Origin: a bacterium
GTDB lineage: Bacteria; UBA10199; JACPAL01; GCA-016699445
Assembly (NCBI GenBank): GCA_035454885.1
Contig: DATIGE010000016.1
Coordinates: 1 to 52,862 of the forward strand
DNA length: 52,862 bases
Direction of reading: 5' to 3'
In this document: positions 1-8,478 of the stretch, one piece after another
How positions within the stretch are numbered: position 1 is the stretch's first letter
Layout: every line of letters starts with the position of its first letter
Position numbers and translations under genes: made by a program
Notes under the pieces: model-generated
What the model was told of the DNA's origin: nothing
What the model saw: only the letters and a program-made list of their open reading frames with translations
Database searches by the model: none

Positions 1-438
1 CTTGACGCGATAGGTGGAGCTCGGCGTCAAGGGATCGAGGAGAGCGTTGTTGCCCGTGACGATCACGCTGTTCGGGCATTCGGACTCCTCATCGATGGTG
101 AGGGCGGGCCCGATGGTCGAGCAGAGCTCATAGCCGTCCACGGTCAAGCCCGTGGGAATCTCGCCGGCCTGCCAGAGCACATGGGCCCGGGTGGCGGGCA
201 AGATCGTGCCCAGCCCAGGCCGGAGGAGAGAAGGACCCGCGGGCAAGGAGCCGGCGTCCATGCCGCCGTCGCCCCCCATGCCACCGTCGCCGCCCGTGCC
301 GCCGTCCCCGCTCGTCGAACCGTCCAGCGCCGGAAGCCCCGCCGGATCGAACCTGCATCCCGCCGAAAGTCCCAAGGCCAGGGAACCGGCCAAGAGCGTG
401 GCTTGAAGCGAGTTCGCAAGGCTATTGATGAAGGACAT
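1..438 (-). CDS. Lipoprotein, partial, paralog of the next gene
   Basis: The gene starts at 438 and runs off the left edge, so only the first 146 codons are visible. The N-terminus has a hydrophobic stretch ending in LSAGC with the lipid-modified Cys at residue 28, followed by a flexible Gly/Asp-rich linker (repeated GDGG). The part after the linker (ending ECPNS...LLDPLTPSSTYRVK) aligns with the same region of the protein at 457-1593 (ECPNM...LIDPLTPGAAYLVK), so the two are tandem paralogs separated by 18 bp and probably co-transcribed. By analogy the missing part may carry a LamG domain. The role is unknown; a surface or periplasmic lipoprotein is inferred. Confidence 0.75.
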   Translation of the reverse strand, partial: MSFINSLANSLQATLLAGSLALGLSAGCRFDPAGLPALDGSTSGDGGTGGDGGMGGDGGMDAGSLPAGPSLLRPGLGTILPATRAHVLWQAGEIPTGLTVDGYELCSTIGPALTIDEESECPNSVIVTGNNALLDPLTPSSTYRVK

Positions 439-456
439 ATTGGGTTCCTTTTCTTT

Positions 457-1593
457 TTATGGACAGACTGCCGGCAGGGAAGAAGCGCCCGAAGCGACGA
501 GGGCCGCGCAATACTCGTTGATGACGGCCCCGGGTCCCACCGCCCCACCCATGACGATGATCTCATCCATCGCTCCCGCAAACGGTTCGGTGCAGGGCAC
601 GGTGGGAGACAGACAGCCAAAGGCGAGATCCCCCGAACTGCTGACGTCCCCCGGACAGGACTTGGAGCCGTCCGCGACACCGTTCACGAAGAGGCGGACG
701 GTGCCTTTTTCGCGGGTCACGAGGGCATGGGTCCACTTGCCCTGCTGGGCGATCACGCTTCCCGACAGGGCGCAGCCGCTCCCGGAATAGGTCAGTCGGC
801 CATCCGGTCTCCGGTAGAATTCGTACAAGGACGCCACGTCTCTCTTATCGACGATCGCTTGGTTCGTCCCGGTGGAACTCGGGTTGATCCAGGCCGAGAG
901 TGTGAGATCCCCGGTTCCGAAATTGAAGGCCGGGGAGGAAGCGACGGTGACGAGATCGTTCGTTCCGTCCAAGGCGGCCGCCATGTTGACCAACCCGGCG
1001 CCGAAGCCGGCCCCGTTCTGGGGGGACCCATCATGCCCGTTTCCGGTCGTATCCGAGGCGTTTCCATCCATGAGATAGCGGGCGCTCATGAGCGTGGTGG
1101 CCGAAAAAGAAAGAACGGGGGAATACGGGGAGTAGGTGTCATCCTTAAAACGGGTCCTGGCCTTGACGAGATAAGCGGCGCCGGGGGTCAAGGGGTCGAT
1201 GAGGGCGAAGGTTTGCAGCGTCGCAAACATATTTGGGCACTCGGTGTCCTCATCGATCAGGTCGGGCGTGCCGGTGGTAAAACAGATCTGTTGCCCCACG
1301 GCCTCGGATCCGTTGGAGGCCGTGCCGGCCTGAAGCCGGAGGAAGGCCCGGGTCGCGAGGAGCGTGTCATTCGCGAGCGGGGCCAAAAATGTCGGGGGGA
1401 CCGAGGCGCCGCCGTCTCCGCCTCCCCCCTCCCCTCCATCCGCCGCCGCATCCGGATCGCCGTTGCCGATCGTGAATTCGTCGCCTCCGCAACCGGAGGC
1501 GCTGAAGGCCAAGGATCCCGCCATCGAGGCGGATAAAGCGGTTGCACCCGCGATCGCAATCGTTGAAAGAGTCAGATTCTGAAAATTTTGCAT
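457..1593 (-). CDS. LamG-like (concanavalin fold) lipoprotein
   Basis: A 378-residue protein if it starts at the ATG at 1593, which directly precedes a classic signal peptide; a longer in-frame start at 1641 would put a charged stretch before it. The signal ends in SASGC, a lipobox, so the protein is probably lipid-anchored. A Gly/Asp-rich linker follows, then a fibronectin-like segment, then from about residue 180 a LamG/jelly-roll domain (GNGHDG, LDGTNDLV, LSAWINPSSTG, FVNGVADG), a fold that usually binds carbohydrate or protein. It is a tandem paralog of the gene at 1-438. Ligand unknown. The lipobox and domain class are fairly sure; the function is not. Confidence 0.8.
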   Translation of the reverse strand: MQNFQNLTLSTIAIAGATALSASMAGSLAFSASGCGGDEFTIGNGDPDAAADGGEGGGGDGGASVPPTFLAPLANDTLLATRAFLRLQAGTASNGSEAVGQQICFTTGTPDLIDEDTECPNMFATLQTFALIDPLTPGAAYLVKARTRFKDDTYSPYSPVLSFSATTLMSARYLMDGNASDTTGNGHDGSPQNGAGFGAGLVNMAAALDGTNDLVTVASSPAFNFGTGDLTLSAWINPSSTGTNQAIVDKRDVASLYEFYRRPDGRLTYSGSGCALSGSVIAQQGKWTHALVTREKGTVRLFVNGVADGSKSCPGDVSSSGDLAFGCLSPTVPCTEPFAGAMDEIIVMGGAVGPGAVINEYCAALVASGASSLPAVCP

Positions 1594-1702
1594 AAGGTTC
1601 TCTTTTTGCCGAAAGACGTACAGATGTTCACCCTTGTGCACATGGCGTCGTCATTTCTCAAGGAAAGTTGCTACTTAGAAACGGAACAGGACGGAAGAAA
1701 CA

Positions 1703-2851
1703 ATGCAAGACTTGAATATTATTGAGAAAACTTATCGAGACCTGGCCGCTCAGGGGAGACCGATCCTCAAGCTCTTCTCCGGAAACCCGAACGACGAAGG
1801 TTTTCTCTATCCCGGCGGCATTCTCGAGGAGGCCTATGCCCGCTATTTCCGCGACCAGGACTACCGTCCCCATTCGAAGGGCTTGATCGAGGCGAGGCGG
1901 GCGATCGCCGCCTACTATGCGGAGCGCGGTGCGGAGGTCGACCCGGAAAACCTCCTGCTCACGGCGGGGACGAGCGAGTCCTTTCTCTACCTTTTTAGGC
2001 TGCTCGCGCGGCCGGGCGACAACGTCCTTGCGCCCAATCCGGCCTACCCCTTGTTCGACCACATCGCGGGCCTCGCGGGGATCGAGCTAAGGCACTATGT
2101 GCTGAGGGAAGAGGGCCGATGGTCGATGGATTTCCACGACCTCGATGAGAAAGCCGATGATCGGACGAGGGCCGTCGTCCTCATCTCCCCCAACAACCCG
2201 ACCGGCCATGTGGCCTCACAGGACGAGATCCTGGCGCTGGTCGGTTGGGCGAATCAAAAAAAGATCCCCCTGATCTGCGACGAGGTGTTTTCCGAGTTCT
2301 TTTACGGTGCGGGGAAATTCCCGCGTCCGATGGCGGTCGCCAGGCCCGATCTCTGCTTCACGTTGAACGGCATTTCGAAGATGTTCGCCCTGCCGGCGCT
2401 CAAGCTGGGGTGGATCGCCGTCACCGGAAAAAAATCCTTGGTGGATCCCGCCGTCGACCGGTTGGAGACCACGGCCGACACCTTTCTTTCCTGCCACATT
2501 CCGATCCAAAAGGCCCTGCCGGACTTGTTCGAAAAGGGGCGCGCGTTCGTGGACGGCTACGTGGCGGAGGTGGGACGGAGACGGCTCATGATGATGAATC
2601 TCCTCCGCGGTGCGGAAGAGATCCGCTTCGTGGAACCCCGGGGAGGTTTCTATCTCACGGCGGCGATCGAGACGGGTCTACCGGAAGAGGACTTCGTCGT
2701 GAGGCTCATGAAGAAGGAAGGCGTGTTCGTTCACCCGGGGTATTTTTTCGATTACGAAAAGGGATGCCACGTCGTCCTCTCTTTTCTGGTGCACCCGGAG
2801 CGGATGCGGCCGGGGATCGAACGTCTCCTCTCTTTTCTTCAGGGCCGGTAA
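1703..2851 (+). CDS. PLP-dependent class I/II aminotransferase
   Basis: A 382-residue fold-type I aminotransferase that would exchange an amino group between an amino acid and a 2-oxoacid in the cytoplasm. Visible family marks are the cofactor-phosphate region TAGTSESFLYLFRLLARPGD, the SPNNPTG motif near residue 163, the DEVFSEF segment carrying the cofactor-pyridine Asp, and NGISKMFALPALKLGW near residue 225, where the Lys after Ser forms the Schiff base. Length is typical. The donor amino acid cannot be read from sequence; the family includes alanine-, aspartate- and diaminopimelate-type enzymes. It is divergent from the lipoprotein gene at 1593, and its 3' end overlaps the 3' end of the convergent gene at 2839 by 13 bp. 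Confidence 0.88.
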   Translation: MQDLNIIEKTYRDLAAQGRPILKLFSGNPNDEGFLYPGGILEEAYARYFRDQDYRPHSKGLIEARRAIAAYYAERGAEVDPENLLLTAGTSESFLYLFRLLARPGDNVLAPNPAYPLFDHIAGLAGIELRHYVLREEGRWSMDFHDLDEKADDRTRAVVLISPNNPTGHVASQDEILALVGWANQKKIPLICDEVFSEFFYGAGKFPRPMAVARPDLCFTLNGISKMFALPALKLGWIAVTGKKSLVDPAVDRLETTADTFLSCHIPIQKALPDLFEKGRAFVDGYVAEVGRRRLMMMNLLRGAEEIRFVEPRGGFYLTAAIETGLPEEDFVVRLMKKEGVFVHPGYFFDYEKGCHVVLSFLVHPERMRPGIERLLSFLQGR

Positions 2852-4443
2852 GGAAATTCCGCGAGGAGGTCTTCGTAGCTCCGGCGGATGTACCGGATCG
2901 GCGCGCCCGACTGGTTTTCGTACATGTGCTCGAACCAGGCGAGCCTCCAAAGAAGGGCTTCTTCGTCCACGTTTGAGTTCCTCTCCGGGTGGAGACCGTA
3001 GAACATCCGGATCCCCGAGATCATGCCTTCGGCCCCGACGGAGACCTCCATGGCGGCCGCTCCCTCGTAGGCCTGGAGCCATTGGCTGTGCCGCCGGGCG
3101 TCGGTGTTGAAGGAGAGCGGGGAGAACCAAGTCCGCCCCGCCTCCGCCTCCCGGTGAAGCCTCAAGGCCTCCGCCTTCGCGTTCTCGATGTCCGGCTTCG
3201 AGAAAACAAAGCGGGAGTCCTCGATGGAGAACCGGGCCGTGTCCTCCGGACTCAAATATTCCACCCAGGGATGCGTGTGCAGGACGAAGACGTCCTCCAC
3301 GTCCTCGGCGTTGACGCCGGCGAGGTCGCCCAGGCTCAAATTCACGCCGAATCCCTCGGCCCGGGGAAACGTACCGACGGCGATTTCGCGGTAGAACCCG
3401 GCCTCGCCGATCGCCCGCACCAGCCGGAAGGCGGGAGCCAGGTCGGGCACGACGCGGAATGGAAACAGGCCGAAATAGGCCTCGGCGACGTAGGCGCGTG
3501 TCTCCATGTCGGCGCGTGAGATGGCCGTCAAGGCCTCCGGGGTGCACCGGTCGAAGTGGTCCCGGATGCGAATCAACGCCTCGGGAAAATTTCGGACGTC
3601 CTCGTTCAAGAGTGAGACGGCAAAATCGATGACCGCCGCCCTCTCCCTCATGGCCGGCGGGCCGAGCAAGGGGCGGCCCAGCCGGGCGTTCAAGATCATC
3701 CAGGCGTAGCGGAAAACCTTGTCTTTCCGGCCGAGCAGCGCGGCTCCGGAGACGACGTCCCGGTCGGAAAACTTTTTGTTTCCGCCCCAGTCCTCCGGGC
3801 AGGCGCGCTCCGTGATCTGGATCGCCCGGTCCATGAAGGCCTCGACGCGGGCGCGCAACGAAGATCCTTCGACGATCAAGTCCAGCGGGCGGTTGCGGTG
3901 GACGATTTCATGGATGAGCTCAAGGGCGTCTTCCGCGTCTCCGGCCTGTCCTCCGAATTCTTGCCGGATAACGTCGTAAAGAGAGCCTTCGGCCTCGTCG
4001 ATTTCACCCATGGCGGCCTTGAGTTCCGGTGACAGGCGATTCGCGTTGGCCGGCTTCATTCTCAGGCGCCGGTAGCTTTCCGCCTCGATTAAGTCCCGGA
4101 CCTCCTGCCTTTGGTGCCGCGAGGCGATGCTTGCCAACGAAACGTTGTGCCCCAGCAGGAAGTTGCCGAGGGCGTGCAAGGTTTCCGAGGACGCCTCCTC
4201 CAAACGCCGGGCGAAGAGAGGGGGTACCGCGGACGAATCCGGCCGGGCGCTCTCCTGGCGGATGAGCCGGAGCCAGGGCGCCGCTTCGAAATCGGCGGGC
4301 AGCTCGCCGTGGGCCTTGGAGATATCAAGGATCAAATTCGCGTCTTCGAGCCGGGGTTCTGAGCTTGACTGCTGTGCGGAAAGCCAGAGCCCGAAGAGCG
4401 TCTGGTTCAGGACGTAGCCGGAATTCTGCGAGACGATCGCCAT
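2839..4443 (-). CDS. Unrecognised protein with a JAMM-like HxH...SxxD motif
   Basis: A 534-residue cytoplasmic protein if translation starts at the ATG at 4443; an upstream in-frame ATG at 4503 would add a Pro/Arg/Gly-rich stretch that looks like read-through of the promoter region. I do not recognise the family. No signal peptide or membrane segment is visible, and the first two-thirds look helical and charged. Near residues 389-401 the sequence is VLHTHPWVEYLSPED: a beta-strand-like stretch followed by His-x-His-Pro, then Ser-x-x-Asp, as in JAMM/MPN metallo-isopeptidases. The spacing between the second His and the Ser is six residues instead of the usual seven, so a peptidase call is not secure. 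Confidence 0.65.
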   Translation of the reverse strand: MAIVSQNSGYVLNQTLFGLWLSAQQSSSEPRLEDANLILDISKAHGELPADFEAAPWLRLIRQESARPDSSAVPPLFARRLEEASSETLHALGNFLLGHNVSLASIASRHQRQEVRDLIEAESYRRLRMKPANANRLSPELKAAMGEIDEAEGSLYDVIRQEFGGQAGDAEDALELIHEIVHRNRPLDLIVEGSSLRARVEAFMDRAIQITERACPEDWGGNKKFSDRDVVSGAALLGRKDKVFRYAWMILNARLGRPLLGPPAMRERAAVIDFAVSLLNEDVRNFPEALIRIRDHFDRCTPEALTAISRADMETRAYVAEAYFGLFPFRVVPDLAPAFRLVRAIGEAGFYREIAVGTFPRAEGFGVNLSLGDLAGVNAEDVEDVFVLHTHPWVEYLSPEDTARFSIEDSRFVFSKPDIENAKAEALRLHREAEAGRTWFSPLSFNTDARRHSQWLQAYEGAAAMEVSVGAEGMISGIRMFYGLHPERNSNVDEEALLWRLAWFEHMYENQSGAPIRYIRRSYEDLLAEFPYRP

Positions 4444-4528
4444 GGGGACCTTTGCATTGCAGGTCCCCCGACCAGGTCCTATTTTCGGCCGGATTCGGCC
4501 CAAGTTGCCAATTTCCTTGAACTGGCAA

Positions 4529-6256
4529 GTGGTTGAGAATACACCCGTTTCCGTGTCTCTCCCCGCTATCGCCGGGATTTTTCTTGTCGTCGTCGGAACG
4601 GCCTATGTCTTCTACAGCCGCCTGATCGCACGCTTCTTCCGTTTGAGCGACGCCGTGGTGACGCCCGCCGTCGAGTTCAACGACGGCGCCGACTTCGTGC
4701 CGACCAAGCCGTTTTACCTGATGGGCCAGCATTTTTCGGCCATCGCCGCCGCCGGTCCCATCGCGGGGCCAATTCTCGCCTGCCAGCAGTTCGGTTGGCT
4801 GCCGTGCCTGCTCTGGATCGGCCTGGGCGTTGTCTTCATCGGCGCGGTCCACGATTTTTCCGCCCTCGTCGCGAGCATCCGGCACCGCGGCCATTCCATC
4901 GCCGAGATGATCCGCGAGAACGTCGGGCCGCGCGCGTGGCTCGCCATGATGCTCTTCATCTGGCTCTCGCTCCTCTACGTCATCGTCGCCTTCACCGACA
5001 TCACGGCGGGCACCTTCGTGGGTCGCATCGAGGAATTGGAGGGCGTGAAGGTCGGTTTCGAGCGGGGAGGAGCGGTCGCGGCCGCTTCCGCCATGTACCT
5101 CCTCCTTTCCATCGTGTTGGGGCTCGTCCAGAAAAAATGGAATCCGCCTCTGTGGCTCGTGACGCTCCTGTTCGTCCCCGCCACCCTGGGGGTGGTTTGG
5201 CTGGGCACGCAGGTCTCGAGCTGGCTGATCTTCTCGAAGCCGTCTTGGGGCGTCATCATCCTCGTCTATTGTTTCGTCGCTTCGCTCCTCCCCGTCTGGA
5301 TGCTCCTCCAGCCGCGAGGATACCTGGGCGGGTTCGTCCTCTACATGGCGCTGGCGGTCGGCGTGATCGGCGTCTTCCTGGGCGGCTATGACATTCAACA
5401 GGCGTCCTTCAAGACCTGGAACGCGGGCGGGTTGACCGGATCGCTCTTCCCTTTCCTCTTCGTGACGATCGCCTGCGGGGCGTGCTCGGGCTTCCACGGG
5501 CTTGTGTGCTCCGGCACGACGTCCAAGCAAATTTCCAAGGAGTCTCATTGCCGCCCGGTCGGTTACGGGGCGATGCTGCTGGAAGGCTTCGTCGCCGTCA
5601 TCGCTCTCGCGACGATCATGATCCTGGCGGATTCCGAGGCCAAAGGCGCGCCCGGAGCGATCTACGGCGCGGGCATGGGGCATTTCCTCACGCTCGTGAT
5701 CGGCAAGAAAAACCTGCTCTTTGCGATGACCTTCGGGGCGATGGCCTTTTCGACCTTTGTCTTCGACACGCTCGACGTCTCCACCCGGCTGGGCAGGTAC
5801 ATCCTTCAGGAGTTGACCGGGCGCCAGGGGCGCCTTTCCGCGCTTGCGGCCACGCTCGCGACGACGGCGATTCCGGCCCTCCTTCTCGTCAAAGCGCCGG
5901 AAGGAAGTTGGTCGAATTTCTGGACCCTGTTCGGCACCTCGAACCAATTGCTCGCGGCGCTCACGCTCCTGGGCGTCACGGTCTGGCTCTACCGAACGTC
6001 GCGCCGCTACTGGTTCACCCTGATCCCCATGCTATTCGTCATGACGATCACGTTCTGGTCCCTCTTTCGCCAGATCCAGATCACCGCGAGCCGGGTTTTT
6101 GAAGAGGGTTTGAAATTCAACGTCGGCTTCGTCAATGGGCTCGTGGCCCTCGCCCTTTTCTGCCTCGCGGGACTCGTGATTCTCGAAGCCTACCGCTCGG
6201 TCCGCCGCGCCCCGCGGAAACGATCGACACAACGGGAAATATTTGCCGCGGAGTAA
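4529..6256 (+). CDS. Carbon starvation CstA-family transporter
   Basis: A polytopic inner-membrane protein of the CstA family (peptide or pyruvate uptake in characterised members). The sequence is a series of about fifteen hydrophobic segments, with the conserved N-terminal pattern (YSRLIARFF, then the TKPFYLMGQHFSAIAAAGPIAGP stretch typical of CstA), SGFHGLVCSGTTSKQ in the middle, and FDTLDVSTRLGRYILQE towards the C-terminus. The open frame begins at 4442, overlapping the start of the divergent gene; that extension is polar and unlike CstA N-termini, so I place the start at the GTG at 4529. A GTG at 4553 is also possible, and neither has a strong ribosome site. A 6-bp inverted repeat (4505-4510 and 4523-4528) lies just upstream. 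The family is secure, the substrate is not. Confidence 0.9.
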   Translation: MVENTPVSVSLPAIAGIFLVVVGTAYVFYSRLIARFFRLSDAVVTPAVEFNDGADFVPTKPFYLMGQHFSAIAAAGPIAGPILACQQFGWLPCLLWIGLGVVFIGAVHDFSALVASIRHRGHSIAEMIRENVGPRAWLAMMLFIWLSLLYVIVAFTDITAGTFVGRIEELEGVKVGFERGGAVAAASAMYLLLSIVLGLVQKKWNPPLWLVTLLFVPATLGVVWLGTQVSSWLIFSKPSWGVIILVYCFVASLLPVWMLLQPRGYLGGFVLYMALAVGVIGVFLGGYDIQQASFKTWNAGGLTGSLFPFLFVTIACGACSGFHGLVCSGTTSKQISKESHCRPVGYGAMLLEGFVAVIALATIMILADSEAKGAPGAIYGAGMGHFLTLVIGKKNLLFAMTFGAMAFSTFVFDTLDVSTRLGRYILQELTGRQGRLSALAATLATTAIPALLLVKAPEGSWSNFWTLFGTSNQLLAALTLLGVTVWLYRTSRRYWFTLIPMLFVMTITFWSLFRQIQITASRVFEEGLKFNVGFVNGLVALALFCLAGLVILEAYRSVRRAPRKRSTQREIFAAE

Positions 6257-6278
6257 CCCGGCAAGCGGCTTTTATATT
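6245..6278 (+). terminator. Possible intrinsic terminator of cstA
   Basis: GCCGC at 6245-6249 pairs with GCGGC at 6265-6269, followed by TTTTATATT. The stem spans the cstA stop codon. The stem is short and the loop long (15 nt), so this is a weak candidate. The T-rich tail also contains TATATT, which could serve as a -10 element for vapB. Confidence 0.3.
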
Positions 6279-6282
6279 GATC

Positions 6283-6315
6283 CATGTGTATGAATGGGTT
6301 AATGTGATACACATG
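6283..6315. promoter_or_regulatory. Palindromic operator candidate of vapBC
   Basis: Perfect 9-bp inverted repeat: CATGTGTAT at 6283-6291 and ATACACATG at 6307-6315, 15 bp apart. The right arm ends in the vapB start codon. VapB antitoxins of the ribbon-helix-helix or AbrB type repress their own operon from such palindromes, so this is the expected place for VapB/VapBC to bind. A TATATT hexamer (6273-6278) sits immediately upstream. Operator function is inferred. Confidence 0.6.
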
Positions 6316-6525
6316 AAAAACCTTCGCCGGAAGCAATTCATCCTTCCCCAAGACAAGCTGGCCGAGGTTCGAAGGACCTTAGGGGCTAAGACCGATACCG
6401 AAGCCGTGATCCTCTCTCTCGACATGGTCCTGCGCCGCAAGAAATTGGAGGAGCTTGCGGGTTTGGCCGGTAAGGTCAAGCTCGGGATCACCGTCAAAGA
6501 TCTTCTCAGGATGCGGCGTGGTTAA
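6313..6525 (+). CDS. vapB: VapB-type antitoxin
   Basis: A 70-residue protein from the ATG at 6313 (MKNLRRKQFILPQDKL...). The open frame continues 12 codons upstream, but that part is encoded by the operator palindrome and is probably not translated. The N-terminal half has the look of a ribbon-helix-helix DNA-binding antitoxin: a short basic strand, then LAEVRRTLGAKTDTEAVILSLDMVLRRKKLEEL. The C-terminal tail (GITVKDLLRMRRG) would be the toxin-binding segment. Its end overlaps the toxin gene by 8 bp, the normal antitoxin-first order. Expected to neutralise VapC and repress the operon. Confidence 0.82.
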   Translation: MKNLRRKQFILPQDKLAEVRRTLGAKTDTEAVILSLDMVLRRKKLEELAGLAGKVKLGITVKDLLRMRRG

Positions 6526-6913
6526 GATCCTCATCGACTCCTCGGCCTGGATTCATTTCTTCCGAGGATCTCCACCTGCCTTCACGGAGGTCGTGAAGCG
6601 ATTGATTTGGGATGATATCGCCGCCACCTGCGGACCCGTGCTCACCGAGGTCGTTCGCGGAGCGAGAGACAAGAAAGAGGAGAAAACTCTAAGGAACAAA
6701 CTTTTGCCTTTAATCTGCTATTCGCTGCAGGAAGAGGATTTTTGGGAGGCGGCGTCTCTGGGAGTTTCTCTGGGTCGGAAGGGATACACCGTCAACACCT
6801 TGGATCTCTTAATCGCCCATGTCTGTCTTCGCGAGAGGATTCCCATTCTCCATGACGATTCGGATTTTGAATTCATCGCGCGCCATGCTTCGCTCAAGAC
6901 CCTGAGGCTGTGA
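6518..6913 (+). CDS. vapC: VapC-type PIN-domain toxin ribonuclease
   Basis: A 131-residue PIN-domain protein. I place the start at the GTG at 6518, which has AGGA eight bases upstream and gives the standard PIN N-terminus VKILIDSSAW; the frame is open further upstream. The acidic metal-binding residues are all present: Asp in ILIDSSAW, Glu in VLTEVVRG, Asp in NTLDLLIAH and Asp in DDSDFEF. VapC toxins are Mg-dependent RNases that cut tRNA or rRNA when the antitoxin is lost. It overlaps vapB by 8 bp, and its TGA overlaps a possible GTG start of the PEP carboxylase gene, so the three genes are likely on one transcript. Confidence 0.87.
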   Translation: MVKILIDSSAWIHFFRGSPPAFTEVVKRLIWDDIAATCGPVLTEVVRGARDKKEEKTLRNKLLPLICYSLQEEDFWEAASLGVSLGRKGYTVNTLDLLIAHVCLRERIPILHDDSDFEFIARHASLKTLRL

Positions 6914-6915
6914 CC

Positions 6916-8442
6916 ATGCGCAAGATCCCCGCCACCATGGCCACGCAGCACCCGGACAACGCCGGCGTTCCGTATTGGGGCGACACGGCGTTCATCTCGA
7001 CGTTGGACGAGGTCGAGGAGTGCTACCGGGTCTTCTCGGACCTCGGGATCGACGAATACATGTGGGACTGGGAGGGCAAGTTCGTCGACGAGGCCGTGGT
7101 CGACCGGCTTTTCAACAAGCACGAGGCTTACTTCCGCAAGAATCAGCTGGGACTCGACAAGTTCCTCACCTTCCGCGTTCCGAACATCTGGAAGGAGCAT
7201 GGATTCCGTCTCGCGCGTTCCTACATGACGATCATCACCGCGTCGCACACGGCGGCCGAGCACGGCATGCACACGCCGCCCATCTTCGAAGTGATCCTCC
7301 CGATGACCACGGAGGCCAAACAGCTCGTGACGATTTTGGAAAAATACCGGAACGCCCTCAAGTATGAGCGCGCGATCTTCGAGGAGCGCGTCGCCGGCGA
7401 AAGCACGCTCGAGATGATCCCCTTGATCGAAGGCAGCGCGACGCTCCTGCAGTCGCGCAAGATCCTTAAGGACTACGTCGCGCGGTATCAAACGCTTTGG
7501 AAACGGAGGGTGCCTTATCTTCGTCCGTTCATCGCGCGGTCCGACCCCGCCCTCGATGCGGGATTTATTCCGGCGGTTCTCTCCGCCCGCGGCGCGATCT
7601 CCGAGTACTACCGTTTCGAGGAGGAGTCCGGCGTGCCGGTGTTCCCCATCATCGGCGTCGGCTGTCCTCTCTTCCGCGGCGGGCTTTCGCCCGGGACAAT
7701 CGATTCCTTTCTGGAAAACTACGCCGGCGTGCGGACGGTGACGATCCAATCGGCCTTCCGCTACGATTACCCGCTTGCGCAGGTGAAGCGCGCCGTCGCG
7801 AGGCTCAAGACCGACCTCCCGCGCCGCAAGCCCAAGCGTTTTGAGGAGGGGGACATCCGGGAGATCATCCGGTTCTCGGAACATTTCGCGGGCTTTTACA
7901 GGCCCGTGGTCACGGCGCTCGCGGGAATGATCAACGACCTGGCCCGCTTTGTGCCGGCTCACCGAGAGCGCATCCCGCATACGGGGCATTTCGGCTATTC
8001 GCGGAAACTCGGCAAGACGACGAGCCTGCCGCGCGCGATCTCCTTCGTGGCGACGCTGGCCTCGCTGGGCATCCCCCCGAGCGTGCTCGGCACCGGTCGC
8101 GGCCTGAAGGAACTGCTCAAGGACAAAACCGCCGAAAAGCGACTCCTGCGCTACCTGCCCACGTTCGCGGAGGACTTGGGCCGGATCGGCGCCTATCTCA
8201 ATTGGGAAAACCTGAAATTCCTGATCAAGCAAGATCCGGCCTGGGAGGCCGTTCGCGAGGACGTGGTCTTTCTCGAAAAATTCCTGGGCCGCCGGATGGG
8301 ACCCCAGACCTCCGAGGAGTTCGTTCACCGGAACCTGACCTCGAACATCTATCATTATTGGCGGGGCGGGAAAAAGCCGGAGGTTCCGGAGTTGAAAGAC
8401 GCGATCCTCCAGGCCGCGCGGGCGCGACGGAGTTTGGGATAG
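6916..8442 (+). CDS. ppcA: Phosphoenolpyruvate carboxylase, archaeal type
   Basis: A 508-residue enzyme that adds bicarbonate to phosphoenolpyruvate to form oxaloacetate. It belongs to the short archaeal-type family (about 500 residues, against about 900 for the usual bacterial enzyme), recognised by the N-terminus RKIPATMATQHPDNAG, the IPLIEGSATLL segment, the GCPLFRGGLSPG motif and HTGHFGYSRK. The start is the ATG at 6916 with GAGG eight bases upstream; a GTG at 6910 overlapping the vapC stop is an alternative. In bacteria this type is uncommon (known from some clostridia and lactic acid bacteria). It would feed the TCA cycle anaplerotically. Confidence 0.9.
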   Translation: MRKIPATMATQHPDNAGVPYWGDTAFISTLDEVEECYRVFSDLGIDEYMWDWEGKFVDEAVVDRLFNKHEAYFRKNQLGLDKFLTFRVPNIWKEHGFRLARSYMTIITASHTAAEHGMHTPPIFEVILPMTTEAKQLVTILEKYRNALKYERAIFEERVAGESTLEMIPLIEGSATLLQSRKILKDYVARYQTLWKRRVPYLRPFIARSDPALDAGFIPAVLSARGAISEYYRFEEESGVPVFPIIGVGCPLFRGGLSPGTIDSFLENYAGVRTVTIQSAFRYDYPLAQVKRAVARLKTDLPRRKPKRFEEGDIREIIRFSEHFAGFYRPVVTALAGMINDLARFVPAHRERIPHTGHFGYSRKLGKTTSLPRAISFVATLASLGIPPSVLGTGRGLKELLKDKTAEKRLLRYLPTFAEDLGRIGAYLNWENLKFLIKQDPAWEAVREDVVFLEKFLGRRMGPQTSEEFVHRNLTSNIYHYWRGGKKPEVPELKDAILQAARARRSLG

Positions 8443-8478
8443 CAGCAACTTTTCCGTTCTTGTGACGATGGGGCGTTC

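Noticed and set aside
4442-4528. N-terminal extension of CstA
   Set aside because: It would overlap the divergent gene start and adds a Pro/Arg-rich polar stretch unlike CstA proteins.
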